From: Natronoglomus mannanivorans
GTDB lineage: Archaea; Halobacteriota; Halobacteria; Halobacteriales; Natrialbaceae
NCBI GenBank assembly: GCA_025517485.1
Contig: JAOPKB010000016.1
Span: forward strand, 1 to 64,000
Length of the DNA: 64,000 bases
Direction of reading: 5' to 3'
Position numbers and translations under genes: made by a program. This document shows, piece by piece, positions 16,989 to 26,586 of this stretch (positions within the stretch are counted from its first letter, which is position 1; every line of letters starts with the position of its first letter). The notes beneath the pieces were generated by a model that did no database searches, was not told the origin of the DNA, and saw only the letters and a program-made list of their open reading frames with translations.

Positions 16989-17594
16989 ATGAGTCTGATT
17001 CGTGCGCTCTTCGCAGCCGCTCTCTCGCTGGTACTCCCCGGTGCCGGCCACGCGTTGATTCGCGACTGGGTTCGCGCCCTCCTCTTCGCCGGATTGTTTC
17101 TATCGGCAACCGCACTCATCATGCCGATCAACGACATCGCAGCCGCCGGTTCGATGTCGGAACGAATGACGATCGTCGCCGACGAGCCGTGGATGAACCA
17201 GTTCGTCCTCTCGTTTATGCTCCTGTTCGCCGCGGTCGACGCTGGCTTCCGTGCCATGGGTTTTCCACCGGGGTCGAACGACGCCGACGGTCCCACGTGT
17301 CCCAACTGCGGCCGCGAACTCGACACCGAGATCGAGTTCTGTCACTGGTGTACGACCAGACTCGAGTACGCCGACCCTGACGTCGACTCGGACGCGGAGT
17401 CGGGTGCCGAATCGGCGGCTGATGTGGATACCGAGGCCGATGCGGTTGGCGGCCCGGACGGCGAGTCACAGTCACAGTCACAGTCTCGGTCGCAGTCCGC
17501 GACTGAGTCTCCTCTGGACTCGAATACGGAGTCCGAATCCGAATCCGAATCCGAATCTGAGTCGGACTCCGAGCCGGAACCGAAGACGAAGTAA
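16989..17594 (+). CDS. Membrane protein with C-terminal zinc ribbon, haloarchaeal
   Basis: A 201-residue protein. Two or three hydrophobic helices occupy residues 1-95 (LFAAALSLVLPGAGHALI, ALLFAGLFLSATALIM, FVLSFMLLFAAVDAGF). A zinc ribbon follows at about 102-125, CPNCG with CHWC. The last 70 residues are an acidic low-complexity tail encoded by a GAATCC hexanucleotide repeat at 17532-17565. The GHALIRDWVRALLFAG stretch resembles small haloarchaeal membrane proteins with zinc-ribbon tails. No enzymatic motif is visible and the function is unknown. Confidence 0.75.
   Translation: MSLIRALFAAALSLVLPGAGHALIRDWVRALLFAGLFLSATALIMPINDIAAAGSMSERMTIVADEPWMNQFVLSFMLLFAAVDAGFRAMGFPPGSNDADGPTCPNCGRELDTEIEFCHWCTTRLEYADPDVDSDAESGAESAADVDTEADAVGGPDGESQSQSQSRSQSATESPLDSNTESESESESESESDSEPEPKTK
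17532..17565 (+). repeat. GAATCC hexanucleotide tandem repeat
   Basis: Four perfect GAATCC units and degenerate flanks encode alternating Ser-Glu at the C terminus of the zinc-ribbon membrane protein. It is a simple-sequence repeat that can expand or contract by six bases without breaking the frame. Confidence 0.7.
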
Positions 17595-17642
17595 ACCGAA
17601 AAATCAGTACGCGACGGATCCGAACTCGAGTCCGGATCGACA

Positions 17643-18821
17643 CTATTTCTCGATAATGCTCTCCTCGACCGCCTCGCCGAAGTGGCGGGCCGTATCCTCG
17701 TAGTACATCAGGAGTTCGTCACCGGCCTCGAGTTCCGTCACGGGTTTGCGGCCGTCGCCGGTCGCGACTTTGATCGTCTCTGCGTTCTGCAAGAGCGTCT
17801 CCACCCGGTCGCCGTTGGGTGCCTCGAGGGCGACGCGGAACATCGGTCGTTGCTCGATCTTGACGCGGCCGACGATGGCCTCGCGGGTGTGGCCCGCGCG
17901 GTCGACGAGCTGTACCTCGTCGCCGCTTTGTAGTTCCGAGAGGTACTTCGTGCCGCCGTCAGGGGTTCGGATGTAAGCGTGGACCGCACCCGCGTTGACC
18001 CGGAACGGCCGGGAGGCGACGTAGGGTGATTCGGCGGTTTCGGCGTGGACGAAGACGAGTCCGCGTGCCATCGACCCGATGAGCATTCCCTCGTCGTGTT
18101 CGAGGAGGCTGCCGGTGTCGACGCAGACCCGGTCGGCGCTTCCGATCTGTTCGACGTCGACGACCTCGCCCCACTCGAGATCGAGGGTCTCGCGTTCGGA
18201 TTCGTCTCGAATCTCGACGGTTCGTCGAATCTGGTCGGGGTCGTCCGAGTCGAGCAAGACTGCGTCCGCCCCGATCTCGAGGGTTTCGAAGGCCGTCTTC
18301 GCTTCTTCGGCGTTCGTGACGCCGGCGACGAGGTCCGTCTCCTCGCCGATGCGGGCGATCAGGTTCTCGAGGGGGATGATCGTCCAGTCCTCGCCGACGA
18401 CGATCGTGTGTTCTGCGTCTTTCGCGGCTTCCTCGGCGAAGGACTCGTAGTCTTTTCCGAGGATTCGGACGTAGGCCCCGCCCTCGAGGTCGTTATCGCG
18501 GCGCAGTGTCGAGAGATCGGCCGATCCCGAGAAGTCCGAGGGCAGGTCGATCGTCCCGTCACCCTCGCCTTCCTTGCCGACGACGAAGGCGTCCGGTTTG
18601 GCCTCGACGTCCTCGTCTTCGGCGTCGTCGATTACCGTTACGTCGCCGTCGGTGCGGAACGCAGCGACGTTAATCTCTCCGAGTTCGCGGACGCGTTCGA
18701 CGTCCTGCTCGTCGACCAGTACCCAGTCGGCGCCCGCCTCGAGCGCGGTCGTGATTCGCGCTCGGCGCACGTCCCAGTCACCGACAGTGTCGTCGGCTTT
18801 TACCCAGACTGCTCTCGTCAT
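17643..18821 (-). CDS. 3-dehydroquinate synthase II (archaeal AroB')
   Basis: Oxidises and cyclises 2-amino-3,7-dideoxy-D-threo-hept-6-ulosonate to 3-dehydroquinate, the archaeal route into the shikimate pathway. The start MTRAVWVKADDTVGDWDVRR is the family N terminus. Later motifs include GADAVLLDSDDPDQI, the GSADRVCVDTGSLLEHDEGM segment, RPFRVNAGAVHAYI, GHTREAIVGRVKIEQRPM and the C-terminal NAETIKVATGDGRKPVTEL. The 392-residue length is typical. Its partner enzyme, ADH synthase, is at 22618-23412, and aroD is just upstream on the other strand. The longer frame from 18974 is not family-like. Confidence 0.94.
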   Translation of the reverse strand: MTRAVWVKADDTVGDWDVRRARITTALEAGADWVLVDEQDVERVRELGEINVAAFRTDGDVTVIDDAEDEDVEAKPDAFVVGKEGEGDGTIDLPSDFSGSADLSTLRRDNDLEGGAYVRILGKDYESFAEEAAKDAEHTIVVGEDWTIIPLENLIARIGEETDLVAGVTNAEEAKTAFETLEIGADAVLLDSDDPDQIRRTVEIRDESERETLDLEWGEVVDVEQIGSADRVCVDTGSLLEHDEGMLIGSMARGLVFVHAETAESPYVASRPFRVNAGAVHAYIRTPDGGTKYLSELQSGDEVQLVDRAGHTREAIVGRVKIEQRPMFRVALEAPNGDRVETLLQNAETIKVATGDGRKPVTELEAGDELLMYYEDTARHFGEAVEESIIEK

Positions 18822-18970
18822 GACTCGACCGTCGAACGGAACCGGCTTGAACGTGGCGGAATCGACAGCCATCGCCGAAGTCGGTGTAATCTCTCCCGCG
18901 TTCGGCAGGCGAAACGCCGAACTGGCGCCAGCGGAGACTCGTCGCCGGTTCTGACCGATCAATCGATGGG

Positions 18971-20311
18971 TCACCGACGCCGGACCCGAACCTCGAGCGG
19001 ACCCGCTGGTCGTAAGTTCGCCGCAGTCGCTAGATCCAGATCAGTCGTCACCGCTTCGAATCGATAGGTCGAACAGAGCGTCGCGAGCGCGAGCCGTAAC
19101 TCGAGGCGGGCCAGTCGCATCCCGATGCAGTGGCGCGGGCCGCCGCCGAAGGGGTAGAAGGCGTACTCGGGTCGCTCACTGTCGCGGTCGTCCGTCCACC
19201 GATCTGGATCGAACGTTTCCGGCGACTCCCACCAGCGCTCATCCCGATGGACGATCCACTGGGGGACGGAGATGGTCGTTCCCGCGGGAAGGCGATACCC
19301 CCCGAGTTCGACGTCCTCGACCGGTTCGCGGAAGAACGTGAACACCGGCGGGTAGAGCCGGAGCGCCTCGTCGATCACGCGGTCGGTAAACTCGAGGGCG
19401 GGCAGGTCGTCGATCGTCGGCCGGTCACCGTCGATCGTCGCGTCGAGTTCCGCCTGTAGGCGACGTTGCTCGTCGGGGTGGGTCGCGAGCAGGAACAGCG
19501 CGTAGGTGAGTCCCAGCGACGTCGTCTCGTGGCCGGCGAACAGGAACGTGATCATGTCGTCGCGCAACGTCTGGTCGTCGAGTTCGCCGTTCGCCGTCGC
19601 CGCGACGAGCAGCGAGAGTAGGTCGTCACCCCGCTGGTCGGGGTCCTGTCGCCGTCGGTCCGCTATTCGTGAGTCGACGCGCTCGCGCAACTGGGAAATG
19701 TGACGCGTGAACCGGAGGTTCCGTGGCGTCGGGACCCACGTCGGCAGAAACGCGGTGGGTGCGGACGGATCGAGTTTCGCACCGATGGCGCTCGCAGCCT
19801 CGCGAACGACCGCCTCGTCTGCGTCGGCGTCGAAGCCGAACAGCGCGTCGGTCAACACCGACAGCGTGAGCGCCGAGAGTTCGTCCGTCAGGTCGACCAC
19901 GCTCGCGTGGGGCCACCCGACGTCGGCGGCGTGGTCGACGACTGTCTCCCCGTACTCGAGGATTCGTTCGCGGTAGAACGCCGGCTGGGCGACCTGACGC
20001 TGGGTTCGCCACTGCTCGCCCGCTGCCATGAACATCCCGTTGCCGAAGGTATCGCCGAGCTGGTCCTCGATGAGCCCGCCCTTCACGTACCGGTCGTCGT
20101 CGCGGACCAGGATCCGTTCGACGTACTCGGGGTGTGTGACGATGGCCCCCTCGTCGCCGCCGACGGAGATTCCGACGACGTCACCGTACTCGGCCGTCAC
20201 TCGCTCGTAAAATCCGAGCGTGTCACGCGCGAGCTCGTGAGTGTTGCCGAGCAACGGAACCCCATCCGGTCCGGGCGGCGTCGGCCGCTCCCGACTCGAG
20301 TGCATCGCCAT
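18971..20311 (-). CDS. Cytochrome P450
   Basis: Heme-thiolate monooxygenase of 446 residues. The I-helix motif is FLFAGHETTS, the K-helix is DEALRLYPPV (ExxR), and the heme ligand is C395 in PFGGGPRHCIGMRLA. The N terminus begins PPGPDGVPLLGNTHELARD and has no membrane anchor, as in soluble prokaryotic P450s. The overall pattern resembles the CYP102/CYP4-like haloarchaeal group rather than small bacterial class I enzymes. No ferredoxin or reductase gene is adjacent, so the electron donor and substrate are unknown. It lies upstream of DHQ synthase II, but nothing links the two functions. Confidence 0.93.
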   Translation of the reverse strand: MAMHSSRERPTPPGPDGVPLLGNTHELARDTLGFYERVTAEYGDVVGISVGGDEGAIVTHPEYVERILVRDDDRYVKGGLIEDQLGDTFGNGMFMAAGEQWRTQRQVAQPAFYRERILEYGETVVDHAADVGWPHASVVDLTDELSALTLSVLTDALFGFDADADEAVVREAASAIGAKLDPSAPTAFLPTWVPTPRNLRFTRHISQLRERVDSRIADRRRQDPDQRGDDLLSLLVAATANGELDDQTLRDDMITFLFAGHETTSLGLTYALFLLATHPDEQRRLQAELDATIDGDRPTIDDLPALEFTDRVIDEALRLYPPVFTFFREPVEDVELGGYRLPAGTTISVPQWIVHRDERWWESPETFDPDRWTDDRDSERPEYAFYPFGGGPRHCIGMRLARLELRLALATLCSTYRFEAVTTDLDLATAANLRPAGPLEVRVRRR

Positions 20312-20469
20312 ACGTGAACGCTAGTGGTCGACCGTCCTCGGATTTCCGCCGGACGTACTAGCCGATTTATATTCCGACGGCGTCCTGCTTCGCTTCACCG
20401 CCGTCTCGAGTCACCTTCGAAGACTTCCGTGCGAAACGTTCAGGCCGACGGGAACCGTACTGGCGGGAA

Positions 20470-21153
20470 ATGGCCTCTTACGACGCGATCTGCTTCGATC
20501 TCGACAGCACGCTCTGTGAGTCGACACAGGACCCGTCGGCGCTGCTCGAGTCCACCTGCGACCGCGTCGGCGTCGAACCGTTCTGTACGACCGACGATCT
20601 CCGGACCGCCGTTCCCGCCCTCCCGACCGCCCAGACGGACCGGGAGTTCTACGAGTTGCTGTTCGCGGAGGTGGTGAGTCGCGTCGACAGGGAGTTCGCC
20701 GCCGACGTCCCGCAAGCGCTCGCCAACGCCTACCTCGAGGCGACCGATCCCAGCGCCGTCCGGTTCCGGCCCGGCGCGAAAGCCGCCCTCGAACTGGCTC
20801 GAGACCGGGGACCGGTCGGCCTCATCACGAACGGCGGTCGGCCGACCCAGACGCAGAAACTCGAGGCGCTCGGAATCGCCGACGCCTTCGACGTGACGGT
20901 CTTCACCGATCCGGAAGCGGGTATCCACCCCAAACCCGATACGATACCCTTCGAGCACGCCCTCTCCGCGCTCGAGGTGAGCCCCGGTGACGCGATCCAC
21001 GTCGGCGACTCGATCCACGCGGACGTCGCGGGTGCGAACGCGATGGGGATGGACTCGGCGTGGATCGATCTCGGCCACGAGAACTCACTCCCACACGAAC
21101 CGACGTACGAACTCACCTCGCTCGAGGAGTTCGAGGGAGTCGTCTCGACGTAG
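20470..21153 (+). CDS. HAD superfamily hydrolase
   Basis: A 227-residue phosphatase-like hydrolase. Motif I is CFDLDST with nucleophile D10 and D12, motif II is GLITNGG, motif III includes GIHPKPDTIPFEHAL, and motif IV is IHVGDSIHADVAGANAMGM. The helical cap between residues 18 and 95 places it in HAD subfamily I, near phosphoglycolate phosphatase or YjjG-type enzymes. The substrate cannot be assigned. It is divergent from the P450 gene, with a 158-base shared promoter region. Confidence 0.9.
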   Translation: MASYDAICFDLDSTLCESTQDPSALLESTCDRVGVEPFCTTDDLRTAVPALPTAQTDREFYELLFAEVVSRVDREFAADVPQALANAYLEATDPSAVRFRPGAKAALELARDRGPVGLITNGGRPTQTQKLEALGIADAFDVTVFTDPEAGIHPKPDTIPFEHALSALEVSPGDAIHVGDSIHADVAGANAMGMDSAWIDLGHENSLPHEPTYELTSLEEFEGVVST

Positions 21154-21515
21154 CGACGCAGTTCGTGTACGCCTGTGCTGTCGCGTGATCGGAGGTCGAT
21201 CCCGGTGACCGCTCTCGTGGAACTCGAGGTGCCAGTTACTCGAAACGAAAGCGAGACGGAAACGACCCGTTTTCCGAGCCATCGAAACGGAACTACCGAT
21301 TGCTCGCGTCGAACCCGATTCTCACCGGGTGGCATCGTTTCGACGACAGCCATCCAGTCGGTCGATCCGAGCGGGTAACGACTGGTTGTCCTTTCCAGCG
21401 TTAGCAGTTCGAGCGCCCTCGTCACCGACGACCTCACTGCCGACCGTCTGTCACCCCCTCACAACGCCATCTGATACCGGGCAGGTTATTACCGCTTCGT
21501 AACTTCGAATTTACT
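21154..21515. other. Intergenic region without a convincing gene
   Basis: About 360 bases after the HAD hydrolase. Frames here are basic and Arg/Ser-rich and look like shadows. The only signal is a TATA-like ggttatta at 21484-21491 near the end, placed about 28 bases before a very short ORF. Confidence 0.5.
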
Positions 21516-21569
21516 ATGATCCGAGTTCTGATTTCCACACAAGACACGTTCGACGGTGAGCACCGATGA
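21516..21569 (+). CDS. 17-codon leader ORF overlapping the next start
   Basis: The frame reads MIRVLISTQDTFDGEHR and ends in TGA that overlaps the next gene's ATG as ATGA. A TATA-like box centred at 21488 lies 28 bases upstream, so the ATG would be the leaderless transcript start. GGTGA at about 21553-21557 sits six or more bases before the downstream ATG and could serve as a ribosome-binding site. It may be a coupling leader rather than a functional peptide. Confidence 0.4.
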   Translation: MIRVLISTQDTFDGEHR

Positions 21570-21919
21570 TCTGGCAGGACCTCGTCTTCCTGGCTGGCAG
21601 CGTCTTCTCGATTTTCTGTCTCGCACCGACCCTGCGCGATATGGACGCTCGCGTTCCGCTAGCGACGAGCCTCCCGTCGATGACGATCGGGTGGGTCTAC
21701 GCGATGACGTTCTTCTCGCTGGGCATGACCTTCTCCGGTCTGGGGTCGCTCGCTGCAGGCGCGATGTGGTCGTTGATCGCCGTCCTCCGATCGCCCTCGT
21801 CGAACGGACCGCAGCTGACCAGACGCGACGAACTCGTCCTCTTCGTCAACGACGTGCGACGCTGGTTCGGAAGCGTGCGTTCCGGTTCCCACGTCGACGA
21901 GCGGTACGTCCTCGAGTAG
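21566..21919 (+). CDS. Small membrane protein of unknown function
   Basis: A 117-residue protein with about three hydrophobic helices in the first 75 residues: LVFLAGSVFSIFCLAPTL, SMTIGWVYAMTFFSLGM and LGSLAAGAMWSLIAVL. A hydrophilic C-terminal tail follows (RRDELVLFVNDVRRWFGSV). No family is recognised. Its ATG overlaps the stop of a 17-residue ORF, so translation is probably coupled. The convergent neighbour is the SprT-like gene. Confidence 0.7.
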   Translation: MIWQDLVFLAGSVFSIFCLAPTLRDMDARVPLATSLPSMTIGWVYAMTFFSLGMTFSGLGSLAAGAMWSLIAVLRSPSSNGPQLTRRDELVLFVNDVRRWFGSVRSGSHVDERYVLE

Positions 21920-21995
21920 ACGTCTCCACTCTTCTGCAGTCACAGCGCTTGCGCAGCGAATTTTCCGAGCGACCGCGTCACAACTATCGCTACCA

Positions 21996-22550
21996 CTACC
22001 ACTCCTCGCCCAGCGCCGCCTTCACCCCGCCGTAGCCGCTCGCGGTCGTCCACGTCCGGCCGCTCTCGGCGTGCTCGACCTCGTAATCGCCGCCACAGAC
22101 GCCGCATCGGTAGCCGTCGGGCGCCCGAACCGGTTTCGAGGCGCGATGGCGTCGCGCTCGCCAGTCACACTCGAGACATCGGATTACATAGCGCGGCGAC
22201 GAAAAGGACTCGCAGTGTCTCGAGACGTCGAGTTCCGCCGCTCGCTCGTGAAATCGCTTTCCGTGGCCCGATTCGCCGAAGCGTTGGAACTCCCAGGCGT
22301 GGATCAACTCGTGGCGGACGACCGCCTCGAACGCCTCGCGGTCGTACGCACAGTAGGCTTTCCGCGAAAGAACGATCGTCGCAGTCTCCGAACGCGCGTG
22401 CCACCGACAGGCCCCGGCGCGTCGGCGTGCTCGTGTGGAGACGTCCCACTCGACGCTCGAGAGATCGACGTCGAGTCCGTCGTTCGCGACGGCTCTGGCG
22501 TGGACTCGAGCGTGGGCGAGGATCTCCTCGTCGGTCGGTTCGCGCCCCAT
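21996..22550 (-). CDS. SprT-like zinc metalloprotease
   Basis: A 184-residue SprT/Spartan-like protein. The zinc-binding helix is VVRHELIHAWEF with H80, E81 and H84, and the third ligand is probably H96 in SGHGKRFHE. A C-terminal zinc ribbon has CLEC and CGVCGG. Family members are thought to act on DNA-protein crosslinks or remain uncharacterised in prokaryotes. The gene lies at the end of the trp/ADH-synthase strand, 67 bases beyond the ADH synthase stop, and could be co-transcribed, but no functional link is known. Confidence 0.87.
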   Translation of the reverse strand: MGREPTDEEILAHARVHARAVANDGLDVDLSSVEWDVSTRARRRAGACRWHARSETATIVLSRKAYCAYDREAFEAVVRHELIHAWEFQRFGESGHGKRFHERAAELDVSRHCESFSSPRYVIRCLECDWRARRHRASKPVRAPDGYRCGVCGGDYEVEHAESGRTWTTASGYGGVKAALGEEW

Positions 22551-22617
22551 CGATACGACGGCGAAAACGAATGCGGATTACGTATTCCTTGCGTTTCCGG
22601 AGAACGGATTCGACAGT

Positions 22618-23412
22618 TCAGACCTCGAGGGCCAGCCCGGCCACCTCGAGTGCTTCGTCCGTCGAGAGGTCGTCGTGGACGACGCCGGCGACGGCGCGCG
22701 TGATCGCTTCGGGGTCCTCGTGCTGGAAGATCGACCGGCCCATCGAGATCCCGGCGCCGCCGGCGTCCATCGCGCCGCGGACCATCTCGATCGTCTCGCG
22801 GTCGGTCCCGCGAGCGCCGCCGGCGATCACGACCGGGAGACGCGTGGACTCGACGACGTACTCGAAGCTCTCGCTGTCGCCGCTGTAGCCCGTCTTGACG
22901 ATGTCGACGCCGAGTTCCTCGGCGAGGCGGACGGCGTGGCCCAGTGCTTCGGGATCGTCGCCCTCGACGTCGGGGCCGCGAGCGTAGGCCATCGCCAGCA
23001 CCGGAATCCCGTACTCCGACGCCTCGGCGGTGAGTTCGGCCAGTTGCGTGATCTGGTCGGGTTCGTGGTTCGAGCCGACGTTGATGTGGAAGGAGACGGC
23101 GTCCGCGCCGGCGCGGATCGCCTCTTTGACCGTCCCCGTCGGGCGCTTGTCGTTCGAGTCCGGGCCGATCGAGGTGGAGGCGTTGAGGTGCGTGATGTAG
23201 CCCTTCCCGTTCTTGTTCGGGTGGACCCGCGGGGCGATCCCCTTCTGGGTCAGGACGGCGTCTGCCCCGCCGCGAGTGATCGCGTCGATCGTCGATTCGA
23301 TGTCCCGGAGGCCGTCGACAGCCCCCAGTGTGATGCCGTGGTCCATCGGGACGATGACGTGTTTGCCGTCCGTCCCGATCCGTTCGAGTCGCGCGTCGAT
23401 TCCAGGAGTCAT
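22618..23412 (-). CDS. 2-amino-3,7-dideoxy-D-threo-hept-6-ulosonate synthase (ADH synthase)
   Basis: First step of the archaeal aromatic pathway: condenses a 6-deoxy-5-ketofructose-1-phosphate-type donor with aspartate semialdehyde. The 264-residue DhnA-family barrel shows HVIVPMDHGITLGAVDG, LTQKGIAPRVHPNKNGKG, FHINVGSNHEPDQI, VLAMAYARGP, the lysine region VDIVKTGYSGD and VIAGGARGTDRE. The position as last gene of the trpC-trpB-trpA run separates it from the gluconeogenic paralogue at 2409-3251. I start at MTPGIDARLERIG; the frame could extend upstream by six residues. Confidence 0.92.
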   Translation of the reverse strand: MTPGIDARLERIGTDGKHVIVPMDHGITLGAVDGLRDIESTIDAITRGGADAVLTQKGIAPRVHPNKNGKGYITHLNASTSIGPDSNDKRPTGTVKEAIRAGADAVSFHINVGSNHEPDQITQLAELTAEASEYGIPVLAMAYARGPDVEGDDPEALGHAVRLAEELGVDIVKTGYSGDSESFEYVVESTRLPVVIAGGARGTDRETIEMVRGAMDAGGAGISMGRSIFQHEDPEAITRAVAGVVHDDLSTDEALEVAGLALEV

Positions 23413-23438
23413 GTTGAGAGAGTGTAGCAAGCTTTCGG

Positions 23439-24370
23439 TTATGGCTGTTCTGGTTCCGGTACGTCTTCGGCCCCCCGCATCGCGCCGCGTTTGAGCTCCT
23501 CGGCTTTCGCCTCGAGGGCCGCCGCGGGCTCGTCAGCCTCGGCAATCAGATCGACGAGCGCGCTGCCGACGATGACGCCGTCGGCACCCGCTTCGACGAT
23601 CTCGGCGGCGTGGTCGCCCTCGCTGACGCCGAACCCGACGGCCTTCGGGACCGAGTACTCGGAGAGACGCGCCAGACTGTCGTGGGTCGCCCCGGAGACG
23701 TCCGCGCGCGCGCCGGTCGTGCCCAGGCGAGCCTGGACGTAGGCGAAGCCCGAGACCTGCGACATGATGGTCTCGAGGCGTTCGCCGTCGGTCGTGGGTG
23801 CGACGATGAAGACGAGATCGAGGCCGTGATTCTCACAGGCCTCACGAAGTGGTTCGCTCTCCTCGGCAGGGAGGTCGGGGACGATGATCCCCGCCAGTCC
23901 GGCGGCGGCGGCACGCTCGACGAAGGGCTCGACAGCCGGCTCGGAGCCGTACTGGAGGATCATATTGTAGTAGGTCATCACCAGCAACGGCGCCTCCACG
24001 TCGAGGCCGTCGACCAGTTCGAAGAACGAGTCGGGGGTAGTTCCCGCCTCGAGTGATCGGTTGATCGCCGCCTGGATCGTCGGTCCCTCCGCGATTGGCT
24101 CCGAGAAGGGGAGCCCGAGTTCGATCAGGTCCGCGCCGCCGCGATCGAGCGCCTCGACGTACGCCTTCGTCTCCTCGAGCGTGGGATCGCCCGCGGTGAT
24201 GTAGGCGATCAAGGCGGGGTGGGTCTCGCGGATGGCGCGTTCGATGTCGGAGTCCGTCCCGCCGTCGGTCGCGACTCGCTTCCCGCTGCTCGCGCTCCTC
24301 GCGGATCGCTCCCCTCGGTCGCTCACTGCTCGCTCGTTTCGAGAGTCTCGCTTCGCTCGACGCTCGCGGC

Positions 24371-24374
<4 letters not shown>
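23439..24374 (-). CDS. trpA: Tryptophan synthase alpha subunit
   Basis: Cleaves indole-3-glycerol phosphate to indole, which is channelled to TrpB. Motifs: HPALIAYITAGDPTLEETKA, GADLIELGLPFSEPIAEGPT, LLVMTYYNMILQYG, GIIVPDLPAEE and VGFGVSEGDHAAEI. The ATG overlaps the trpB stop as ATGA. The protein is long at 311 residues because of about 42 extra N-terminal residues that are basic and low complexity (RERRAKRDSRNERAV, GERSARSASSGKR), unlike the acidic rest. This looks like an in-frame low-complexity insertion at the trpB-trpA junction. The normal alpha-subunit starts near SDIERAIRETHP. Confidence 0.94.
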
Positions 24375-25665
<1,291 letters not shown>

Positions 25666-25669
<4 letters not shown>

Positions 25670-26487
25670 ATCTGTGTCTCCGTGTCCGTCTCCATCTCGC
25701 TCTCTGCATCCGTATTCGTCTCAGCCGTTGTCAGCCTTCGCGTTCCATCCGTCACGTCTCCCTCGGCCATGATCGCGCTGCCGACCAGCAGGGCATCCGC
25801 ACCCGCTGCCCGCATCCGGCGGACGTCCTCGGGACTCGAGACGCCGCTCTCGGCGATCAGCGTGACGTCTTCGGGTGTGTCCGGTGCGACCGCCTCGAAC
25901 GTCCCCAGATCGACCTCGAGTTTACCGAGATCACGGTTGTTGACGCCGATAATATCTGCCCCCGCCTCGAGTGCCGTCTCGAGTTCCGCCCGGTCGTGGA
26001 CCTCGACGAGCGGTTGGAAGCCGCGTTCGCGTGCGCCGTCGATCAGCTCCTCGAGATGGGCACCATCGTCGACGAACCGGACGATCAGAAGTATCAGGTC
26101 GGCTTCGACGACGTCCAGATGCTCCTCGCGGAGGAGGAAGTCCTTTCGGAGGACGGGAACGTCGACGGCCTCTCGAACCTGGGTGAGTGCCTCCGGCGAT
26201 CCGCCGAAGTGGGTCGGTTCCGTGAGCACCGAGATGGCCGCCGCACCGCCCTCGACCATCGCCCGAGCGAGTTCGGCTGGATCGTCTTCACGGGTACCGT
26301 CGGTCGTCGGTGACGTCGGCTTGACCTCCGCGATGACTGGGACACGACCGTCGGATTCGGCACGCGCCAGCGCGTCCGGTAGCGATCGCGCCGACACCGA
26401 GACGTCTCCCGGTTCCCCGCCCGTCCGCTCCCGTGCGGTCTCGAGAATCGACTGGACCGCGGGAGCCAGTTCTTCGCCTGAGTTCAT
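25666..26487 (-). CDS. trpC: Indole-3-glycerol phosphate synthase
   Basis: Converts 1-(2-carboxyphenylamino)-1-deoxyribulose-5-phosphate to indole-3-glycerol phosphate, the TrpA substrate. Motifs: VPVIAEVKPTSPT, AAAISVLTEPTHFGGS, VPVLRKDFLL, ADLILLIVRF, LVEVHDRAELETALEAGA, IIGVNNRDLGKLEVDL and LIAESGVSS. The protein is 273 residues with an acidic C-terminal tail (AETNTDAESEMETDTET) encoded by short repeats that reach the trpB overlap. It is the first gene of the operon. A TATA-like tacatatg lies about 24 bases upstream, inside a dyad-symmetric GTAC element. Confidence 0.95.
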
Positions 26488-26489
26488 TG

Positions 26490-26517
26490 TTGTACATCAA
26501 CGTACGCATATGTACAA
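26490..26517. promoter_or_regulatory. Dyad-symmetric triple-GTAC operator over the trpC promoter
   Basis: TTGTACAT (26490-26497) and ATGTACAA (26510-26517) form a perfect 8-bp inverted repeat. The centre of symmetry falls on a CGTACG palindrome (26501-26506). The three GTAC cores are exactly 10 bp apart, so they face one side of the helix. The element begins three bases upstream of the trpC ATG and covers the likely TATA box. TGTACA is the known TRP box bound by TrpY in Methanothermobacter, which makes tryptophan-responsive repression a natural hypothesis. Confidence 0.6.
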
Positions 26518-26586
26518 AAGCCTTGCGTCATCGCGCCACGTTCGTGACCGGCGACTATTCAAGTCTGCGTTGCGATGACACAGCGT

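Noticed and set aside
18971..20311. P450 as part of the shikimate cluster
   Set aside because: Only adjacency supports it; separate genes, no known P450 step in the pathway.
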